From Calditrichota bacterium (GTDB lineage: Bacteria; Zhuqueibacterota; Zhuqueibacteria; Residuimicrobiales; Krinioviventaceae), in the NCBI GenBank assembly GCA_003818595.1, contig RPQV01000021.1, positions 1-16,061 of the forward strand: a stretch of DNA of 16,061 nucleotides. The letters run 5' to 3'. The notes beneath the pieces were generated by a model. It saw only the letters and a list, made by a program, of their open reading frames with translations. It was not told the DNA's origin and did not search any database. A program made the position numbers and the translations under genes. How positions within the stretch are numbered: the first letter of the stretch is position 1; each line of letters starts with the position of its first letter. Below are positions 14,774-16,061 of the stretch, piece after piece.

Positions 14774-15775
14774 CTAGAAATTAAAAGGTTGGAATAGTAA
14801 GGAAGGTTGGATACGCAAAGCAGGCGCGGGCAGATGAAAATAATTGATAAATTCGATTAACTTGTTCAATGCTGGTTGTTTAGTTTTTAACTTCAGTAGA
14901 TCGTAATCAAGGCCGAAATACAACTCAATTTTTCCATCCGTCTTTTCGCTAATTCCATAGCCTGCCGATAGATTCAAAAAAGCAGGCCACCAGTTTCTCA
15001 GAAAGCGAGGCAACAATGGCCGCGGATTGGCGCACAGCCAAAACGTCATCCCCGCATAATCATCAATAAAGTAATCATTTTTGATGCCCTGCTTTGTCGG
15101 GTGGTAGCTCATCTTAAGAGTGAATTTTTGCAAAAAGGGACTATGAGCCTTTAACACGGGCAAAAGGACACCGGCAGTATTGGCTGTCAGATCGCCGAGA
15201 GAAAAACCCCATTCCTGAAATCTCGCATCGAACAATTCAATTTCAAGCATAAACAGCCAACTCGAAGCGGCGCCCAACCAAGAGGAACAACCATTGGATA
15301 AGCCAATCCAATTAAATGTTTCAGTCATCAAAAAAGCGAGTTGTCGAGCGCAATAAAAATGTCCGAACTTATCCATATGCAGCCACAGACTGTCATGAAA
15401 ACCAAAGTCATATAGTCCCTGATTTTGCTTCCAGCCGCGATATAAATGAAAATGCGTTTGCGGGTGATTCCACCAAATGTTGTTAAATTGATGATATGCC
15501 CACGAATGGATGATAGTTGCACTCCCGACGACAACGACGGCTCTCAGGGGACGAAAATTCCGAAACTCAAATGATCCGGAGGCTTTCAAGATAGCTGGAG
15601 ATGATGATTGGGGGAGAGGAGATAAAGTTGAATAGGTTGAAAACGATGAGATCGTTCGCCGCACAGGAGGCGTGATAGAACCGATATCAGTGGGGAATAA
15701 ACAGGAAATGACCAGCTCACCTTCAGCAGCATTCACCAAACAAGGAGGAAAAAGAGTGAAGGCTGCATACAGCAT
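14774..15775 (-). CDS. DUF2279-like membrane/periplasmic protein
   Basis: A 333-aa protein counted from its only ATG (15775). The central part, residues about 77-210, matches the DUF2279 pattern: a hydrophobic segment at 77-93, DKFGHFYCARQLAFL (135-149), LEIELFDARFQEWGFSLGD (177-195) and TANTAGVLLP, with several membrane-embedded helices. The C-terminal third (about 215-333) is aromatic and strand-like. The function of DUF2279 is unknown; members are called predicted periplasmic or lipoprotein-like, and this region suggests an integral membrane fold. The N-terminus from the ATG (MLYAAFTLFPPCLVNA) lacks positive charges and has no nearby ribosome-binding site; starting at an ACG at 15811 would add MQKARLFNSAKI and give a normal signal peptide. 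Upstream is the terminator of another gene, so this likely starts a transcription unit. Confidence 0.75.
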   Translation of the reverse strand: MLYAAFTLFPPCLVNAAEGELVISCLFPTDIGSITPPVRRTISSFSTYSTLSPLPQSSSPAILKASGSFEFRNFRPLRAVVVVGSATIIHSWAYHQFNNIWWNHPQTHFHLYRGWKQNQGLYDFGFHDSLWLHMDKFGHFYCARQLAFLMTETFNWIGLSNGCSSWLGAASSWLFMLEIELFDARFQEWGFSLGDLTANTAGVLLPVLKAHSPFLQKFTLKMSYHPTKQGIKNDYFIDDYAGMTFWLCANPRPLLPRFLRNWWPAFLNLSAGYGISEKTDGKIELYFGLDYDLLKLKTKQPALNKLIEFINYFHLPAPALRIQPSLLFQPFNF

Positions 15776-15808
15776 TATTTTTGCTGAATTAAATAACCGG
15801 GCTTTCTG

Positions 15809-15823
15809 CGTATCACGCTCCCC
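15809..15823 (-). promoter_or_regulatory. Strong ribosome-binding site aimed at an ACG codon
   Basis: GGGGAG (15823-15818) lies 6 nt before an in-frame ACG (15811-15809), which is 12 codons upstream of the only ATG of the DUF2279-like gene. The ATG itself has no SD in range. The next in-frame stop upstream (TAA) comes a few codons before GGGGAG. This arrangement decides between the two starts only if ACG is usable, or if an ATG was changed to ACG. Confidence 0.4.
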
Positions 15824-15854
15824 GACTTTCTGATGAGAAAATGATTAAGAATAT

Positions 15855-15886
15855 CCATGTCGATTGTAGCCTGACAATCGACATGG
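15855..15886 (-). terminator. Strong hairpin terminator after the right-edge gene
   Basis: A perfect 13-bp inverted repeat, CCATGTCGATTGT (15855-15867) and ACAATCGACATGG (15874-15886), encloses a 6-nt loop. It begins 15 nt after the TAA of the partial gene, and on the minus strand it is followed by a moderately T-rich stretch (ATATTCTTAATCATTTTC). The long stem suggests an intrinsic terminator, although the U-tract is interrupted. Confidence 0.7.
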
Positions 15887-15901
15887 ACGGCATGATGTCA
15901 A

Positions 15902-16061
15902 TTAGGCTTCCGGATCGACGGTCTTGTCATTTGTCGCAGAATTTTCCTCACTTTTTTCTTCATTTTCTTCTTCTTCACTCTCCTCCTCAGCATCCTTTCT
16001 TTCCAGAAGATTTTCATCATCCTTGACTTTTTTGATCACCAGAAAGAGGAGCGTATTCCCG
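15902..16061 (-). CDS. 3' end of an unidentified protein with acidic C-terminal tail (5' end beyond window)
   Basis: The last 52 codons of a minus-strand gene end at TAA (15904-15902). The visible protein starts with a hydrophobic stretch (GNTLLFLVIKKVKDDE) and then turns into a very acidic, disordered tail (DAEEESEEEENEEKSEEN, ending VDPEA). A membrane helix followed by basic residues and an acidic tail would fit the end of a small membrane protein. A mechanosensitive channel of the MscL type (…FLVIK…) is one weak possibility, but too little is seen to name it. The hairpin at 15855-15886 closes its transcript. That the reading frame is real is supported by the Glu-rich, stop-free frame, the clean stop and the terminator behind it. 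Confidence 0.6.
   Translation of the reverse strand, partial: GNTLLFLVIKKVKDDENLLERKDAEEESEEEENEEKSEENSATNDKTVDPEA

Noticed and set aside
1..16061. Search for tRNA, rRNA, CRISPR repeats, insertion sequences, toxin-antitoxin pairs or phage genes
   Set aside because: No cloverleaf, spaced repeats, transposase motifs or terminal inverted repeats were seen; the region looks like ordinary chromosome.

Overview
The window looks like chromosomal DNA of a moderate-to-low-GC, double-membrane (Gram-negative) bacterium. Evidence for the envelope type: a predicted outer-membrane beta-barrel, ExbB/ExbD proteins with a TonB-like partner, and several Sec signal peptides. A lineage such as the FCB group or a Calditrichota/KSB1-like phylum would fit, but no marker here fixes the taxonomy. 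No tRNA, rRNA, CRISPR array, insertion sequence or phage gene is visible.

Region 1 (positions 1-8697, all minus strand, read right to left) is one tightly packed unit. It encodes a beta-barrel with a coiled-coil tail, two secreted TPR proteins (462 and 956 aa), a small secreted protein, an ExbB/TolQ-type pump subunit, two ExbD/TolR-type subunits, and a one-pass membrane protein with an FHA-like cytosolic domain and an AgmX/PglI/TonB-like C-terminal domain that runs off the left edge. Neighbours overlap or nearly touch (TAATG and GTGA junctions, gaps of 3-57 nt), so they are probably co-expressed. Together they resemble a proton-motive-force-driven trans-envelope machine: an inner-membrane motor, a periplasm-spanning transducer, periplasmic TPR scaffolds and an outer-membrane barrel. 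The nearest well-known relatives are the Agl/Glt gliding machinery of Myxococcus and the Tol-Pal/TonB systems. The substrate or output is not evident from the sequence.

Region 2 (8983-12121, minus strand) is a three-gene cassette: a flippase-like polytopic membrane protein (GTG start, 11-nt overlap), a membrane-bound family 2 glycosyltransferase and a Gfo/Idh/MocA oxidoreductase. It probably makes or modifies a lipid-linked glycan or glycolipid.

Region 3 (12341-16061) starts with the only plus-strand gene, a membrane-anchored protein with two short helical repeats and a C-terminal beta domain. It converges on a minus-strand group: a DUF2279-like membrane protein, a cold-shock protein, and a MinD/FlhG-like ATPase with an N-terminal GYF_2-like domain and a C-terminal four-cysteine cluster. 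At the right edge is the acidic 3' end of another minus-strand gene, followed by a strong hairpin terminator.

Points most worth a second look: the assembled motor cluster, an Asp-to-Asn change at the expected proton-carrying position of one ExbD, the GYF-MinD-Cys4 fusion, the barrel with a coiled-coil extension, and a DUF2279 gene whose best ribosome-binding site points to an ACG codon rather than to its only ATG.
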